DNA of 64,000 bases from Variovorax sp. 679 (GCF_003952185.1 NZ_RXFS01000005.1:372001-436000); one strand, 5' to 3'; numbered from the stretch's first letter, positions 7,381-16,800 are shown. Notes: generated from the letters alone by a model not told the origin. Program-made: numbers and translations.

Positions 7381-8832
7381 ATGAAACACCTCCCGCCACG
7401 CCGTGCTGCGTCTGGTGCGGTGCTGGCGATGGCGCTTCTGGCGTCGTGGACCATGCCTGCGCAGGCCCAGTCCACCCCGGCTTCCACTCCGTCTTCCGCC
7501 GCCGCAGCTGCGGCTCCCGGCCCCCAGCAATTCACGCTCGCCAACGGCATGACGCTGATCGTGCAGCCCGACCGGCGTTCGCCGACGGCGGTGCAGATGG
7601 TCTGGGTCCGCGTCGGCTCCGTCGACGAGGTCGACGGCACCTCCGGCGTGGCCCATGCGCTCGAACACATGATGTTCAAGGGCACCAAGGACATCAAGCC
7701 CGGCGAGTTCTCGCGCCGCGTGGCGGCCCTCGGCGGCCAGGAAAACGCCTTCACCACCCGTGACTACACCGGCTACTACCAGCAGATCCCGGTCGGCAGC
7801 CTCGAGCAGGTGATGAAGCTCGAATCGGATCGCTTCGCCAATAACCAGTGGCCCGACGACGAGTTCAAGCGCGAGATCGAGGTGGTCAAGGAAGAGCGCC
7901 GCCTGCGCACCGAAGACCAGCCGCGCGCGCTGCTCGGCGAGCAGCAGAACGCGGCAGTCTTCACCGCCTCGCCCTACCACCGCCCCGTGGTCGGCTGGAT
8001 GAGCGACCTCGACGCCATGACGCCCGAGGACGCCCGCGCCTTCTTCAAGCGCTGGTACGTACCCGCCAACGCCGTGCTGGTGGTGGCCGGCGATGTCGAC
8101 GTGGCCCAGGTGCGCGCCATGGCCGAGAAGTACTACGGCCGCATTCCCTCGCGCGTCGTGCCCGAGCGCAAGCCGCGCACCGAGCCGGCCCAGCGCGGCA
8201 TCCGCCGCATCGAACTCAAGGCCCCGGCCGAGCAGGCTTATGTATCGCTGGCCTTCCGCGTGCCGCAGCTCGCCAACCTCGACGACGTGAACAGCGACAC
8301 CTGGGCGCTGGTGGTGCTGTCCGCCGTGCTCGACGGCTATGCCGGCGCGCGGCTCGACCGAGCGCTCACCCAGGGGCCCGACCGCGTCGCCGATTCGGCC
8401 GGCGCCTACTCGGGCTTCATCGGCCGTGGTCCGCAGCTCTTCGTGCTCGACGGCGTGCCGGCCGTGGGCAAGAACGCCGAGGTGGTCGAGGCCGCGCTGC
8501 GTGCCCAGATCGCACGCATCGCCAAGGACGGCGTGGGCGAAGCCGAACTCGCCCGCGTCAAGACCCAGTGGGTGGCGAGCGAGACCTACAAGCGCGACTC
8601 GGTGATGGCGCAGGCGCGCGAACTCGGCAGCAACTGGATCCAGGGCCTGCCGCTCGATGCCAGCGAGCGCATCGTCGCGCGGCTGCAATCCGTCACGGCA
8701 GCCCAGGTGCAGGCCGTGGCCGCCAAGTACTTCGGCGACGACCAGCTTACCGTCGCCACGCTGCGCCCCCTGCCGCCCGAAGCCAAGCCGCGTGGCCGTG
8801 GCTTTGCCGCGCCCGCAGGCGAAATGCGCTGA
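7381..8832 (+). CDS. M16 family zinc metallopeptidase, catalytic subunit-like, exported
   Basis: 483 residues with a Sec signal peptide (hydrophobic core AVLAMALLASWTM, probable cleavage after AQA). The inverted zinc motif HxxEH is intact as HALEH within SGVAHALEHMMFKG, with the distal Glu expected in EIEVVKEERR. Both halves of the M16 fold (peptidase and inactive domain) are present. It is predicted to be a periplasmic peptidase related to PqqL/insulinase-family enzymes. The partner gene 14 bp downstream encodes a second M16 protein without the zinc motif, so the pair likely forms a heterodimeric protease of the mitochondrial-processing-peptidase type. Substrates are unknown. Confidence 0.92.
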   Translation: MKHLPPRRAASGAVLAMALLASWTMPAQAQSTPASTPSSAAAAAAPGPQQFTLANGMTLIVQPDRRSPTAVQMVWVRVGSVDEVDGTSGVAHALEHMMFKGTKDIKPGEFSRRVAALGGQENAFTTRDYTGYYQQIPVGSLEQVMKLESDRFANNQWPDDEFKREIEVVKEERRLRTEDQPRALLGEQQNAAVFTASPYHRPVVGWMSDLDAMTPEDARAFFKRWYVPANAVLVVAGDVDVAQVRAMAEKYYGRIPSRVVPERKPRTEPAQRGIRRIELKAPAEQAYVSLAFRVPQLANLDDVNSDTWALVVLSAVLDGYAGARLDRALTQGPDRVADSAGAYSGFIGRGPQLFVLDGVPAVGKNAEVVEAALRAQIARIAKDGVGEAELARVKTQWVASETYKRDSVMAQARELGSNWIQGLPLDASERIVARLQSVTAAQVQAVAAKYFGDDQLTVATLRPLPPEAKPRGRGFAAPAGEMR

Positions 8833-8846
8833 AAGGCCCCGATTCC

Positions 8847-10235
8847 ATGACGAAGACTCTCATCAAGAAGATCGCGCAGAGCGCCCTGTTCGCTGGCGTC
8901 ACCGCCATCGCGGGCATCACCGCTGCGCATGCCGCGCTGCCCATCCAGCAATGGACGCTGGCCAACGGCGCAAAGATCTATCTCGTGTCGACCAACGCGC
9001 TGCCGATCGTCGACGTACAGATCGATTTCGACGCCGGCAGCCGCCGCGACCCCGCGCCGCAGGCCGGCCTGGCCAGCACCACCGCGACCATGGTCGAGAA
9101 GGGCGTGCGTGCCGGGAAGAACGGCGAGCCTGCGCTCGACCAGAATGCGCTCGGCGAAGCCTGGGCCGACCTGGGCGCCAGCTTCGACGCGAGCGCCGGC
9201 ACCGACCGCACCAGCTATTCGCTGCGCACGCTGTCCGATCCGGCGCTGCTCAACAAGGCTGTGGCGCTCGCTGCACGCGAGATCGGCGAGCCCTCCTTTC
9301 CCGACGACGTGTGGCAGCGCGAGCGCGAGCGCATCAACGCGGCCATCAAGGAAGCCAACACCAAGCCGGCAACCATTGCCGGCCGCACGTTCGCGGCCGA
9401 CGTCTACGGCGTGCATCCCTACGGCCAGGAGGTGACGGAAGAGACGCTGGCGCGCATCGACACCGCCGCCATGCGCCAGCGTTACCAGCAGCTCATCGTG
9501 CCGTGCCGCGCCAAGCTCAGCATCGTCGGCGCCGTCACGCGCGCCGAGGCCGAGACCATCGCGACCACGCTGCTGTCGCGCCTGCCCGGCCCCGAGGCCT
9601 GCGCGCCGCTGCCGGCCGTTGCGCCGGTGGCCGCGCTGACAGCGCCGAAGGACGATCGCATCGCGTTCGACTCGGCGCAGGCCCACGTGCTCATCGGCCA
9701 GCCCGGCTATCCGCGCAAGGACCCGGATCACTTCGCGCTCACGCTCGGCAACTACGTGCTCGGCGGCGGTGGTTTCGTCTCGCGCCTGATGAACGAGGTG
9801 CGCGAGAAGCGCGGCCTGACCTACAGCATCTACAGCGGCTTCGCGCCGGGGCTCGAGGCGGGCGCCTTCCGCGTCGGTTTCCAGACCCGGCCCGACCAGG
9901 CCGAGGAGGCCGTCAAGGTGTCGCGCGAAGTGCTCGCGAAGTTCGTGGCCGAAGGCCCGACCGCCAGCGAGCTGAAGGCAGCCAAGGACAACCTGATCGG
10001 TGGCTTCCCGCTGCTGCTGGACAGCAACCGCAAGCTGATCGGCAACGTCGCCAACATCGCCTGGCACGACCTGCCGCTGGACTACCTCGACACCTGGACC
10101 GCGCGCATGAACGCGGTCACGGCCGCCGACATCAAGGCCGCCTTCCAGCGCAAGCTGCAGCCCGAGCGGATGGTGACGGTGGTGGTGGGCGGCAAGGACG
10201 CCAAGGACGCGAAGACCGCCAAGGCGCAGCAGTAG
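8847..10235 (+). CDS. M16 family peptidase-like protein, non-catalytic partner, exported
   Basis: 462 residues. The start ATG at 8847 gives a clean signal peptide (MTKTLIKKIAQSALFAGVTA, cleavage near AHA). The fold is M16 throughout, including the C-terminal domain signature NEVREKRGLTYSIYSGF with the substrate-binding Arg-Tyr pair. At the position of the zinc motif the sequence reads LASTTATMVEKG, so the HxxEH ligands are absent and this subunit is presumably not a peptidase by itself. It follows the catalytic paralogue by 14 bp and should be co-translated with it. A dispersed two-hairpin repeat lies immediately downstream, before the convergent argP gene. Confidence 0.9.
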   Translation: MTKTLIKKIAQSALFAGVTAIAGITAAHAALPIQQWTLANGAKIYLVSTNALPIVDVQIDFDAGSRRDPAPQAGLASTTATMVEKGVRAGKNGEPALDQNALGEAWADLGASFDASAGTDRTSYSLRTLSDPALLNKAVALAAREIGEPSFPDDVWQRERERINAAIKEANTKPATIAGRTFAADVYGVHPYGQEVTEETLARIDTAAMRQRYQQLIVPCRAKLSIVGAVTRAEAETIATTLLSRLPGPEACAPLPAVAPVAALTAPKDDRIAFDSAQAHVLIGQPGYPRKDPDHFALTLGNYVLGGGGFVSRLMNEVREKRGLTYSIYSGFAPGLEAGAFRVGFQTRPDQAEEAVKVSREVLAKFVAEGPTASELKAAKDNLIGGFPLLLDSNRKLIGNVANIAWHDLPLDYLDTWTARMNAVTAADIKAAFQRKLQPERMVTVVVGGKDAKDAKTAKAQQ

Positions 10236-10268
10236 TTGCTCCCCCACGGCGCCTGAATGGCGGGCCCC

Positions 10269-10366
10269 TTCGCGAGACACCGCGGAACCGGCTTGGCCGG
10301 GCCGCAGGTGTCGCCCCCGGCGAGGGGGTAGGCGCGGCGACACGAAGTGCGCGAAGCCTGGGGGAG
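10269..10366 (+). repeat. Dispersed two-hairpin repeat, copy 1
   Basis: First of three copies in the window. Hairpin 1 spans 10277-10311, with outer arms ACACC / GGTGT, middle arms GCGG / CCGC and inner arms CCGGC / GCCGG. Hairpin 2 is CCCCC / GGGGG just downstream. The unit ends in GACACGAAGTGCGCGAAGCC. It fills the gap between the M16 gene and the convergent argP stop. Confidence 0.88.
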
Positions 10367-10369
10367 TGC

Positions 10370-11284
10370 CTAACCCAATGCGTGCGGGCCGCTGCTTGCG
10401 GCTGCGCGCACCGCCGCTCCGAGTTTCTCAAGCAGCTTCGGCGCCGCACGCGCGTGCTGCCAGTAGAGCGGCACCGGCAGCGTCGAGCCCGGCACCAGCT
10501 CGACCAGCCTTCCTTCCCTGAGCGCGTCGGCCACCATGCTGACCGGGTGCATGCCCCAGCCCATGCCCGAGCACGCCGCCTCGACGAAGGCGCTCGGCGA
10601 GGGAATCCAGTGCCGCGGCGTCTCGACATTGCGGTGGCAGATGCGCCGCACCCAGCGTGCCTGAAGTCGGTCCTTGCGGTCGAACACCAGGCTCGGTGCT
10701 TCCGCCAGCGTGCGGGCGCCCACGCCCTTGGCGAAATGCTCGCGCACGAACCCGGGGCTGGCGGCGGCCACGTAGTGCGTCGTGCCCAGTGCCTCGCTGT
10801 TGCAGCCTGCCACCGGCTGGGCCAGCGCCGTCACCGCCGCGAGCACCGCGCCGCTGCGCAGCCGTTCGGCCGTATGGTCCTGGTCGTCCACGGAGAGGTC
10901 GAGCAACGCGCCCGGCTCCTGCGCGGTGAAGGCCGCGGCGGCGGCAATGAACCAGGTCGCGAGGGTGTCGGCGTTGACGGCCACCCGGATCGTGACGCGC
11001 TCATCGCCCGCCTCGCCGCCGCCCATGCCGAGGGCGGGCAAGGTTTCGCGCAGTTCGTGCTCCAGCATGCCCACGCGCTCGACGTGCCGGCACAGCTGTT
11101 GCCCCGCCTCGGTCGCGACGCAGGGCTGGCCGCGCACCAGCAGCGCGCCGCCGGTGCGCTCCTCCAGCTGCTTGATGCGCTGCGAAACCGCCGAGGGTGT
11201 GACGTGCAGCGCGCGGGCGGCGCGTTCGAAGCTGCCTTCGCGCACGACGGCGGCAAGGGCGTTCAGGGCGGCGTAGTCCAGCAT
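10370..11284 (-). CDS. argP: LysR-family transcriptional regulator, ArgP (IciA) type
   Basis: 304 residues. The N-terminal winged helix-turn-helix reads FERAARALHVTPSAVSQRIK, with the LALxAVVREGSFERAA opening typical of ArgP/LysG proteins, followed by a two-lobed effector-binding domain. ArgP-type regulators sense lysine or arginine and activate a cognate exporter. Here the divergent neighbour is a LysE/ArgO-type exporter, with about 80 bp of AT-rich DNA between the starts that should contain the operator. This is the same arrangement as lysG-lysE and argP-linked argO, which fixes the likely role: induction of basic amino acid export. The effector itself is inferred from the family. Confidence 0.9.
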   Translation of the reverse strand: MLDYAALNALAAVVREGSFERAARALHVTPSAVSQRIKQLEERTGGALLVRGQPCVATEAGQQLCRHVERVGMLEHELRETLPALGMGGGEAGDERVTIRVAVNADTLATWFIAAAAAFTAQEPGALLDLSVDDQDHTAERLRSGAVLAAVTALAQPVAGCNSEALGTTHYVAAASPGFVREHFAKGVGARTLAEAPSLVFDRKDRLQARWVRRICHRNVETPRHWIPSPSAFVEAACSGMGWGMHPVSMVADALREGRLVELVPGSTLPVPLYWQHARAAPKLLEKLGAAVRAAASSGPHALG

Positions 11285-11362
11285 GGATCGAATGAAGTAG
11301 AACTGAATTGGATTAAGAAAGTTTAGTTTGAATTAATGCGAGGCGGACGGCATCCTCGAAGC

Positions 11363-12001
11363 ATGCAAGCCGTACACGTCACCACCGCCTTCGCCAACGG
11401 GCTCTTCATGAGCCTGGTCCTCATCGTCGCCATCGGCGCGCAGAACGCCTACGTGCTGCGCCAGGGCTTGCGCCGCGAGCACGTGGGCGCGGTGGTGCTG
11501 TTCTGCGCGGTCGGCGACGCGGTGCTGATCAGCGCCGGCGTGGCTGGCATGGCACAGGCGCTGAACGGGCGGCCGATGCTGGCCACGGTGCTCGCGGGGC
11601 TTGGCGCGGCCTTCCTGTGTGCCTACGGGCTCAGGGCGCTGTGGCGCTCGCGTCAGCCCGCGGCCTTGCAGGCCAGTGCGCAGGGCGGCACGTCGCTGTC
11701 GCGCGCGGCCGTGGTGGCACAGGCCGCTGGCTTCACGCTGCTGAATCCGCACGTCTACCTCGACACGGTGCTGCTCGTGGGCAGCGCCGGCGCGCAGTAC
11801 GCGGGCCTGCTCAAGGTCTGGTTCGTGGCGGGGGCCAGCGCGGCGAGCGTGCTGTGGTTCACCTCGCTGGGCTTCGGCGCGCGGCTGCTCGCGCCGGTGT
11901 TCGCAAAGCCGCGTGCCTGGCAGATGCTCGACGCGCTGATCGGCGGAACCATGCTCGTGCTGGCGGCGGTGCTGGCGCGGCGTGCGCTGACGGGGCTCTG
12001 A
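11363..12001 (+). CDS. LysE/ArgO family amino acid exporter
   Basis: 212 residues from the chosen ATG, with about six hydrophobic segments and the family motif IVAIGAQNAYVLRQGLRREH near the N-terminus and NPHVYLDTVLLVGS in the centre. LysE/ArgO proteins export lysine, arginine or toxic analogues across the inner membrane. An in-frame ATG at 11336 would add nine residues, but the start at 11363 places the first helix as in other family members; neither has a strong Shine-Dalgarno sequence, so the start is uncertain. It is divergent from the ArgP-type regulator that presumably controls it. rsmD follows on the same strand after 35 bp. Confidence 0.9.
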   Translation: MQAVHVTTAFANGLFMSLVLIVAIGAQNAYVLRQGLRREHVGAVVLFCAVGDAVLISAGVAGMAQALNGRPMLATVLAGLGAAFLCAYGLRALWRSRQPAALQASAQGGTSLSRAAVVAQAAGFTLLNPHVYLDTVLLVGSAGAQYAGLLKVWFVAGASAASVLWFTSLGFGARLLAPVFAKPRAWQMLDALIGGTMLVLAAVLARRALTGL

Positions 12002-12036
12002 AGGGCGTGCCCAGACGGCGGCGTTAAGCTCGCCGC

Positions 12037-12705
12037 ATGCCCCAGAAGAAAGCCACCCCAGCCTCCCGTTCCGCGCCAGCCGGCAAGTCCAAGCCGGCGG
12101 TGAAGCGCCCGTCGAAGCCCAGCGAGGTGCGCATCATCGGCGGCGAATGGAAGCGCACCCGACTCGCCGTGGCCGACAAGCCCGGCCTGCGCCCCACGCC
12201 CGACCGCGTGCGCGAAACGCTCTTCAACTGGCTCGCGAGCCTGGCCGGAGCCGGTGGCGGCGAGCTGCCGGGCTGGCAGTGCGTGGATGCCTTCGCGGGC
12301 ACCGGCGCGCTCGGTTTCGAGGCCGCCTCGCGTGGCGCGGCGAGCGTGCTGCTGTGCGAGCAGGACGCCGCACTCGTCGCCCAGCTGCAGGCTGTCAGGA
12401 CGAAGCTGAGCGCCGAGGCCGTCCGCATCGAGCGCGGCAACGGTGTCACCGCGCTCGAACGCACGCCGGCCGGCAGCCTCGATGCCGTGTTCCTCGATCC
12501 GCCCTTCGACAACATCGCGCTCTACGAACCCGCACTTCGCGCCGCCGCGCGCGCACTGCGCGCCGAGGGCTCGGTGTACCTCGAGGCCCCGCGCCGCTGG
12601 AGCGGCGAAGAACTCGCAGCCCTCGGCCTCGCGGAGTTCCGCTACCTCAAGGCCGGCGCAGTCCACGCGCACCTGCTGAGGCCGGCGGCGCAGGGGACTG
12701 CATAA
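12037..12705 (+). CDS. rsmD: 16S rRNA (guanine966-N2)-methyltransferase
   Basis: 222 residues. A basic, probably disordered N-terminal tail of about 30 residues precedes the RsmD core, which begins with [12 protein letters not shown] and [15 protein letters not shown]. The SAM-binding loop is [18 protein letters not shown] and the catalytic motif IV is FLDPPFDN. It methylates the exocyclic amine of G966 in 16S rRNA of the small subunit. The gene lies directly upstream of coaD, an arrangement conserved across many bacteria, and the two are probably co-transcribed. Confidence 0.95.
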   Translation: MPQKKATPASRSAPAGKSKPAVKRPSKPSEVRIIGGEWKRTRLAVADKPGLRPTPDRVRETLFNWLASLAGAGGGELPGWQCVDAFAGTGALGFEAASRGAASVLLCEQDAALVAQLQAVRTKLSAEAVRIERGNGVTALERTPAGSLDAVFLDPPFDNIALYEPALRAAARALRAEGSVYLEAPRRWSGEELAALGLAEFRYLKAGAVHAHLLRPAAQGTA

Positions 12706-12748
12706 TCCGCCGGACAAGCCGCACCGGCAGCATGAGGAAGAAGCAACC

Positions 12749-13252
12749 ATGGCCAGCAACGTCATCGCGGTTTATCCCGGCACATTCGACCCCATTACCC
12801 TCGGTCACGAGGACGTGGTGCGCCGTGCCACCCAGCTCTTTTCCAAGGTGATCGTCGCGGTGGCGGCGGGCCACCACAAGAAGGCGCTGTTCACGCTGTC
12901 CGAACGCATCGACATGGCCCGCGAGGCCGTCAAGCCCTACAGCGACCAGGTCTCCGTCGAGAGCTTTTCCGGGCTGTTGCGCGACTTCGTCGTCGCGCGC
13001 GGCGGCAAGGCCATGGTGCGCGGCCTGCGCGCCGTGACCGACTTCGACTACGAGTTCCAGCTCGCGGGCATGAACCGCTCGCTGATGCCCGATGTCGAGA
13101 CCGTGTTCCTGACCCCGAGCGACAAGTACCAGTTCATCTCCAGCACCTTCGTGCGCGAGATCGCCATGCTGGGCGGCGAAGTCCACAAGTTCGTCTCCCC
13201 GAACGTGGAGCAGCAGCTGGCCGCCAAGGTCCGCAGCCTCGGCCGTGAATAG
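12749..13252 (+). CDS. coaD: Phosphopantetheine adenylyltransferase (PPAT)
   Basis: 167 residues, normal for CoaD. The nucleotidyltransferase signature is intact: [12 protein letters not shown] (the T/HxGH motif, with GH of the active site) and the C-terminal ISSTFVREI, equivalent to the ISSTxVR motif. It adenylates 4'-phosphopantetheine to dephospho-CoA, the penultimate step of coenzyme A synthesis, as a hexamer in the cytoplasm. A purine-rich stretch (GAGGAAGAAG) precedes the ATG. It follows rsmD on the same strand. A dispersed repeat occupies the gap to pxpB, which suggests a transcriptional boundary there. Confidence 0.97.
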   Translation: MASNVIAVYPGTFDPITLGHEDVVRRATQLFSKVIVAVAAGHHKKALFTLSERIDMAREAVKPYSDQVSVESFSGLLRDFVVARGGKAMVRGLRAVTDFDYEFQLAGMNRSLMPDVETVFLTPSDKYQFISSTFVREIAMLGGEVHKFVSPNVEQQLAAKVRSLGRE

Positions 13253-13256
13253 GCGC

Positions 13257-13354
13257 TCCCCCAGGCTGCGCGCACTTCGTGTCGCTTCGCCCGCCCCCTC
13301 GCCGGGGGCAACACCGGTGGCCCGGCAAAGCCGGTTCCACGGTGTTTCGCGAAA
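13257..13354 (-). repeat. Dispersed two-hairpin repeat, copy 2 (inverted)
   Basis: Same unit as at 10269 but in the opposite orientation, between coaD and pxpB. The middle stem reads GTGG / CCAC where copies 1 and 3 read GCGG / CCGC, a compensatory change that keeps the pairing. The conserved GACACGAAGTGCGCG block is present on the minus strand. Confidence 0.88.
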
Positions 13355-13384
13355 AGTCCGGCCCGCGTTGCAGGCTGGTGTGAG

Positions 13385-14047
13385 GTGAGCGGCGCGCCAT
13401 TGCCCCGGCTGCATCTTCTGGGCGATGCAGCGTTGCTGTGCGAGTTGCCCGCGCCGGCCACGCTGGCGCAGCAGCAGCGCATCTGGGCGCTGGCCGAGCA
13501 TGCGCGACAGTGGCCCGGCGTCGGCGAGACGCTGCCGGGCATGAACAACCTCACGCTCACCTTTGATCCCGTCGCGATCGATCTGGACACGCTCACCGCG
13601 CGGGTGCTCGAGGCCTGGCCGAAGCTGGCCGCAGGCGCGGTCAACGGGCGGCTGGTCGAGATTCCCGTGGCCTATGGCGGCGAGCACGGGCCCGACCTGG
13701 CCGACGTCGCGGCGCACACCGGCTTCACCCCGGCTGAAGTGGTGCGGCGGCACACCGCCGCCGAGTACGTCGTCTACCTGCTCGGCTTCCTGCCCGGCTT
13801 CAGCTTCATGGGCGGACTGCCGCCCGAACTCGCGACGCCGCGCCGCGCCGAGCCGCGTCTTGCCGTGCCGGCGCGCTCGGTCGGTATCGGCGGCGAGCAG
13901 ACCGGCATCTATCCGCTGGTGTCGCCAGGCGGCTGGCAGCTGATCGGCCGCACGCCGCTCGAGCTGTTCGATCCCGCGGCCGAGCCGCCCACGCTGCTGC
14001 GTCCCGGCGACCGCGTGCGCTTCGTGGCGGAGAGCGTGCAGACATGA
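13385..14047 (+). CDS. pxpB: 5-oxoprolinase subunit B (KipI-like)
   Basis: 220 residues from a GTG start. It belongs to the KipI / carboxyltransferase subdomain family, with the block LLGFLPGFSFMGGLPPEL and the ending FDPAAEPPTLLRPGDRVRFV typical of PxpB. With PxpC and PxpA it forms the ATP-dependent prokaryotic 5-oxoprolinase that opens 5-oxoproline (pyroglutamate) to glutamate. Its stop overlaps the pxpC start by four bases (ATGA), indicating translational coupling. The start lies only 30 bp from a dispersed repeat, so the promoter must be very compact or lie inside the repeat. The family was formerly annotated as allophanate hydrolase subunit 1, but the pxpA neighbour settles the assignment. 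Confidence 0.93.
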   Translation: MSGAPLPRLHLLGDAALLCELPAPATLAQQQRIWALAEHARQWPGVGETLPGMNNLTLTFDPVAIDLDTLTARVLEAWPKLAAGAVNGRLVEIPVAYGGEHGPDLADVAAHTGFTPAEVVRRHTAAEYVVYLLGFLPGFSFMGGLPPELATPRRAEPRLAVPARSVGIGGEQTGIYPLVSPGGWQLIGRTPLELFDPAAEPPTLLRPGDRVRFVAESVQT

Positions 14048-15045
14048 TCGTCATCCGCAAACCCGGCGTGCTTGCGTCGGTGCAGGACCTGGGCCGCCAT
14101 GGCCATCGCCAGCTCGGCATCTGCCCGGGCGGCGCGCTCGACGTGCTGGCGCTCACGCTGGCCAACCGGCTCGTGGGCAATGCCGACGGTGCCGCGGGCC
14201 TCGAGCTCACGATGGGCGGCTGCGAACTGCAGTTCGAGACCGACACGCGCATCGCCCTCGCCGGCGACGACTTCGGCGCCACCCTCGACGGCATGCCGCT
14301 GTGGCCCTTCTGGAGCGTGCCGGTTTCAGCGGGCCAGACACTCAGGCTCGCGGGCGCCAATGCTTCCGGTGCGAAGAGGAAGGCCGGCGTGCGCAGCTGG
14401 CTCGCGGTGGCGGGCGGCGTCGACGTGCCGCCGATCCTCGGCTCGCGCAGCACCGACCTCAAGGCCGGCTTCGGCGGCCATGAAGGCCGTGCGCTGCGCA
14501 AGGGCGACCGGCTGCCGACGGGCGCATCGATGCTCGATGCCGCGCTGCGGGAGCGCCGCCCCTTCGGCGTGCGCAGTCCCGACTGGGGCACGGCCGAAGA
14601 CGACGGCGCCATCGCCCTGCGCGTGCTGCCCGGCCCCGAGTTCGAACTGTTCACGCTGGCCGCGCGCGAGCAGCTCTGGGGCGAGCGCTGGCGCATCACG
14701 CCGCAGAGCAACCGCATGGGCAGCCGGCTCGACGGGGCGGAACTCAAGCGCAAGCGCGGCGGCGACATGCTGTCTTCGGGCGTGATTCCCGGCACCATCC
14801 AGGTGCCGCCCTCGGGCCAGCCGATCATCCTGATGGGCGATGCGCAGACCACCGGCGGCTATCCGCGCATCGGCGTGGTCATCCGCGCCGACCTCTGGAA
14901 GCTCGCGCAGGCGCCGCTCAACGGCAGGCTGCGCCTCGTGCAGGTCGACCAGCCGCAGGCGCTGGCCGCGTGGGCAAGCCAGCAGCGCTACCTGTCGCAG
15001 GTGGCGCAAGGGCTTGCCGCTGCGGGCTGGCCGCGCGCGGCATAG
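14044..15045 (+). CDS. pxpC: 5-oxoprolinase subunit C (KipA-like, biotin-dependent carboxyltransferase fold)
   Basis: 333 residues. It opens with [20 protein letters not shown], characteristic of KipA/PxpC proteins, and contains [14 protein letters not shown] and [18 protein letters not shown], conserved in the carboxyltransferase-like fold. PxpB and PxpC are thought to form the ATP-hydrolysing part of 5-oxoprolinase, handing activated substrate to PxpA. The four-base overlap with pxpB suggests coupled translation. The gap to pxpA is about 60 bp and includes a good ribosome-binding site for that gene, with no sign of a terminator, so pxpBCA is one transcript. Confidence 0.93.
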   Translation: MIVIRKPGVLASVQDLGRHGHRQLGICPGGALDVLALTLANRLVGNADGAAGLELTMGGCELQFETDTRIALAGDDFGATLDGMPLWPFWSVPVSAGQTLRLAGANASGAKRKAGVRSWLAVAGGVDVPPILGSRSTDLKAGFGGHEGRALRKGDRLPTGASMLDAALRERRPFGVRSPDWGTAEDDGAIALRVLPGPEFELFTLAAREQLWGERWRITPQSNRMGSRLDGAELKRKRGGDMLSSGVIPGTIQVPPSGQPIILMGDAQTTGGYPRIGVVIRADLWKLAQAPLNGRLRLVQVDQPQALAAWASQQRYLSQVAQGLAAAGWPRAA

Positions 15046-15106
15046 ACTTTGCAGAAACCCCCGAGATAGTCGCAATAGAACCGCGACAGGAAAAGGAAGC
15101 CCCACC

Positions 15107-15841
15107 ATGCAGATCGACCTCAACGCAGACCTCGGTGAAGGCGCCGGCAACGACGAAGCCCTGCTCGCACTGGTGAGCTCCGCCAACATCGCCTGCGGCT
15201 GGCACGCGGGCGACGCGAAGACCATGCAGCAGTGCGTGCGCTGGGCGCTGCGCAACGGCGTGGCCATCGGCGCGCATCCCAGCTTTCCGGACCGCGAGAA
15301 CTTCGGCCGCAGCACCATGCACCTGCCGCCCGAGGAGATCGTGGCCAACGTGCTCTACCAGGTGGGCGCGCTGGCTGCCATCGTGAAGGCCGAGGGCGGC
15401 AAGCTCTCGCACGTGAAGGCGCATGGCCAGCTCTACAACCAGGCCGTGAAGGAGCCCGAACTCGCCGATGCGCTGTGCGAGGCCGTGCGCCGCTTCGACC
15501 CCTCTCTCAAGTTCTTCGGCCTCGCGGGCAGCAACATGATCGACGCGGCCCGCCGCGCCGGCCTCGTGCCCGTGGAGGAAGTGTTCGCCGACCGCGGCTA
15601 CATGCCCGACGGCAGCCTCGTGCCGCGCAGCCAGCCGGGGGCGCTGATCGAGAGCGAGGAGCAGTCGATCGCTCAGACGCTCTCGTTGGTGCGCGACCGC
15701 CGCGTGACCGCCATCGACGGCAGCATCGTGCCGGTCAATGCGCAGACCGTGTGTCTGCACGGCGACGGCGCTCATGCGCTTGCCTTCGCGCGCCGCATCC
15801 GCGAGCGGCTGCAGGCCGAGGGCATCTCGGTGCGCGCCTGA
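15107..15841 (+). CDS. pxpA: 5-oxoprolinase subunit A (LamB/YcsF family)
   Basis: 244 residues from the ATG at 15107, preceded by AGGAAAAGGAAG. The LamB/YcsF signatures are complete: [12 protein letters not shown] at the N-terminus, [25 protein letters not shown] and VKAHGQLYN. PxpA contributes the hydrolytic site of 5-oxoprolinase, giving L-glutamate. Together with the pcp gene 3 kb downstream, which would release pyroglutamate from peptide N-termini, this gives a route from blocked peptides to glutamate. The gene is convergent with a LysR regulator, with 29 bp between the stops. Confidence 0.95.
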   Translation: MQIDLNADLGEGAGNDEALLALVSSANIACGWHAGDAKTMQQCVRWALRNGVAIGAHPSFPDRENFGRSTMHLPPEEIVANVLYQVGALAAIVKAEGGKLSHVKAHGQLYNQAVKEPELADALCEAVRRFDPSLKFFGLAGSNMIDAARRAGLVPVEEVFADRGYMPDGSLVPRSQPGALIESEEQSIAQTLSLVRDRRVTAIDGSIVPVNAQTVCLHGDGAHALAFARRIRERLQAEGISVRA

Positions 15842-15870
15842 TCTGAGCTTTTCCCGCCTTCCGGCGCGGC

Positions 15871-16800
15871 TCACGCGCCCGTGAGGTTGCTGACCCAGCG
15901 CTCCCCCGCCTCGACGCAGTAGTCGACCACGATCGCCCGCGTCAGCCGCGCGACTGCATGCACCGCCGGCGCCGTGTCGCGCAGGTGGGCCACGGTGATC
16001 GTCATCGGCGGAAGCACCGGCCCATCGCGCAGTTCGAGATAGCCCGCGCCCAGCTCGTCGCGCACGAAGATCGGCGGGATCGCCGCCACGCCGAAGCCGC
16101 CCTTCGTGAGCTGGATGATCGACTGCACCGAAGGAAAGCTGCACACGCGCGGCTCCGCGGCGCATCCGGCGAACAGCGCCCTGACATGCGCCCGCGGCCC
16201 CGATGTCCGCGAGAAGGTGAGCAGGGGCACCCGCTCCAGGTCCTCCAGCCGCAGGTCCCTCCCGTCCGGCAGCATCGCGGGGCGGGCGATCCACCGCATC
16301 GGAAAGCGGCACAGCGGCGCGACGGCCGTCTCGCCGTCGCCGGCCGCCTCGGTCATGTCGTCGTTCTGGATCAGCAGGTCGAACTTGCGCTGGCGGAACT
16401 GCTCGCGCAGGTTGTGGGCCGTGTCCACGGTGATGTCGGGCTCGATCGCCGGCAGCCGGTCGCCCAGCGCGTGGATCAGCTGCGTCAGCCAGGTGTGGAC
16501 CACGGTTTCGATGACGCCGATGCGCACCCGGCCCGACGGCGGCGCGTCCGGCCGCACGGAGAGCTTGAGCTGGCGCTCCAGCGCGAGCATCTGCTCGGCC
16601 TGGCTCACCACCTGCTCTCCGATGATGGTGAGCTTGAACCCGCGCTGCGAGCGGTCGACGAGCGGTACGTCCAGCTCTTCTTCCAGTGCCTCGATGCGCT
16701 TGGACACCGCGGCCTGCGTGGTGCACAGGACCTGCGCCGTCTGGCGGAAGCTCTTGAGTCGGTCGAGCATGACCAGCGTCTCGAGAAAACGGGTGTTCAT
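15871..16800 (-). CDS. LysR-family transcriptional regulator
   Basis: 309 residues. The N-terminal helix-turn-helix (FRQTAQVLCTTQAAVSKRIE) and the sequence ALEEELDVPLVDRSQRGFKL are standard for LysR proteins, followed by a two-lobed substrate-binding-like effector domain. It lies between the pxpBCA operon, which is convergent, and the Pcp-like lipoprotein gene, which is divergent from it. LysR regulators usually control the divergent neighbour, so the secreted Pcp-like protein is the first candidate target and the pxp genes a second. A clear 11-bp inverted repeat in the divergent intergenic region (16834-16867) is a candidate operator. The effector is unknown; 5-oxoproline is a reasonable guess from context only. 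Confidence 0.85.
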   Translation of the reverse strand: MNTRFLETLVMLDRLKSFRQTAQVLCTTQAAVSKRIEALEEELDVPLVDRSQRGFKLTIIGEQVVSQAEQMLALERQLKLSVRPDAPPSGRVRIGVIETVVHTWLTQLIHALGDRLPAIEPDITVDTAHNLREQFRQRKFDLLIQNDDMTEAAGDGETAVAPLCRFPMRWIARPAMLPDGRDLRLEDLERVPLLTFSRTSGPRAHVRALFAGCAAEPRVCSFPSVQSIIQLTKGGFGVAAIPPIFVRDELGAGYLELRDGPVLPPMTITVAHLRDTAPAVHAVARLTRAIVVDYCVEAGERWVSNLTGA

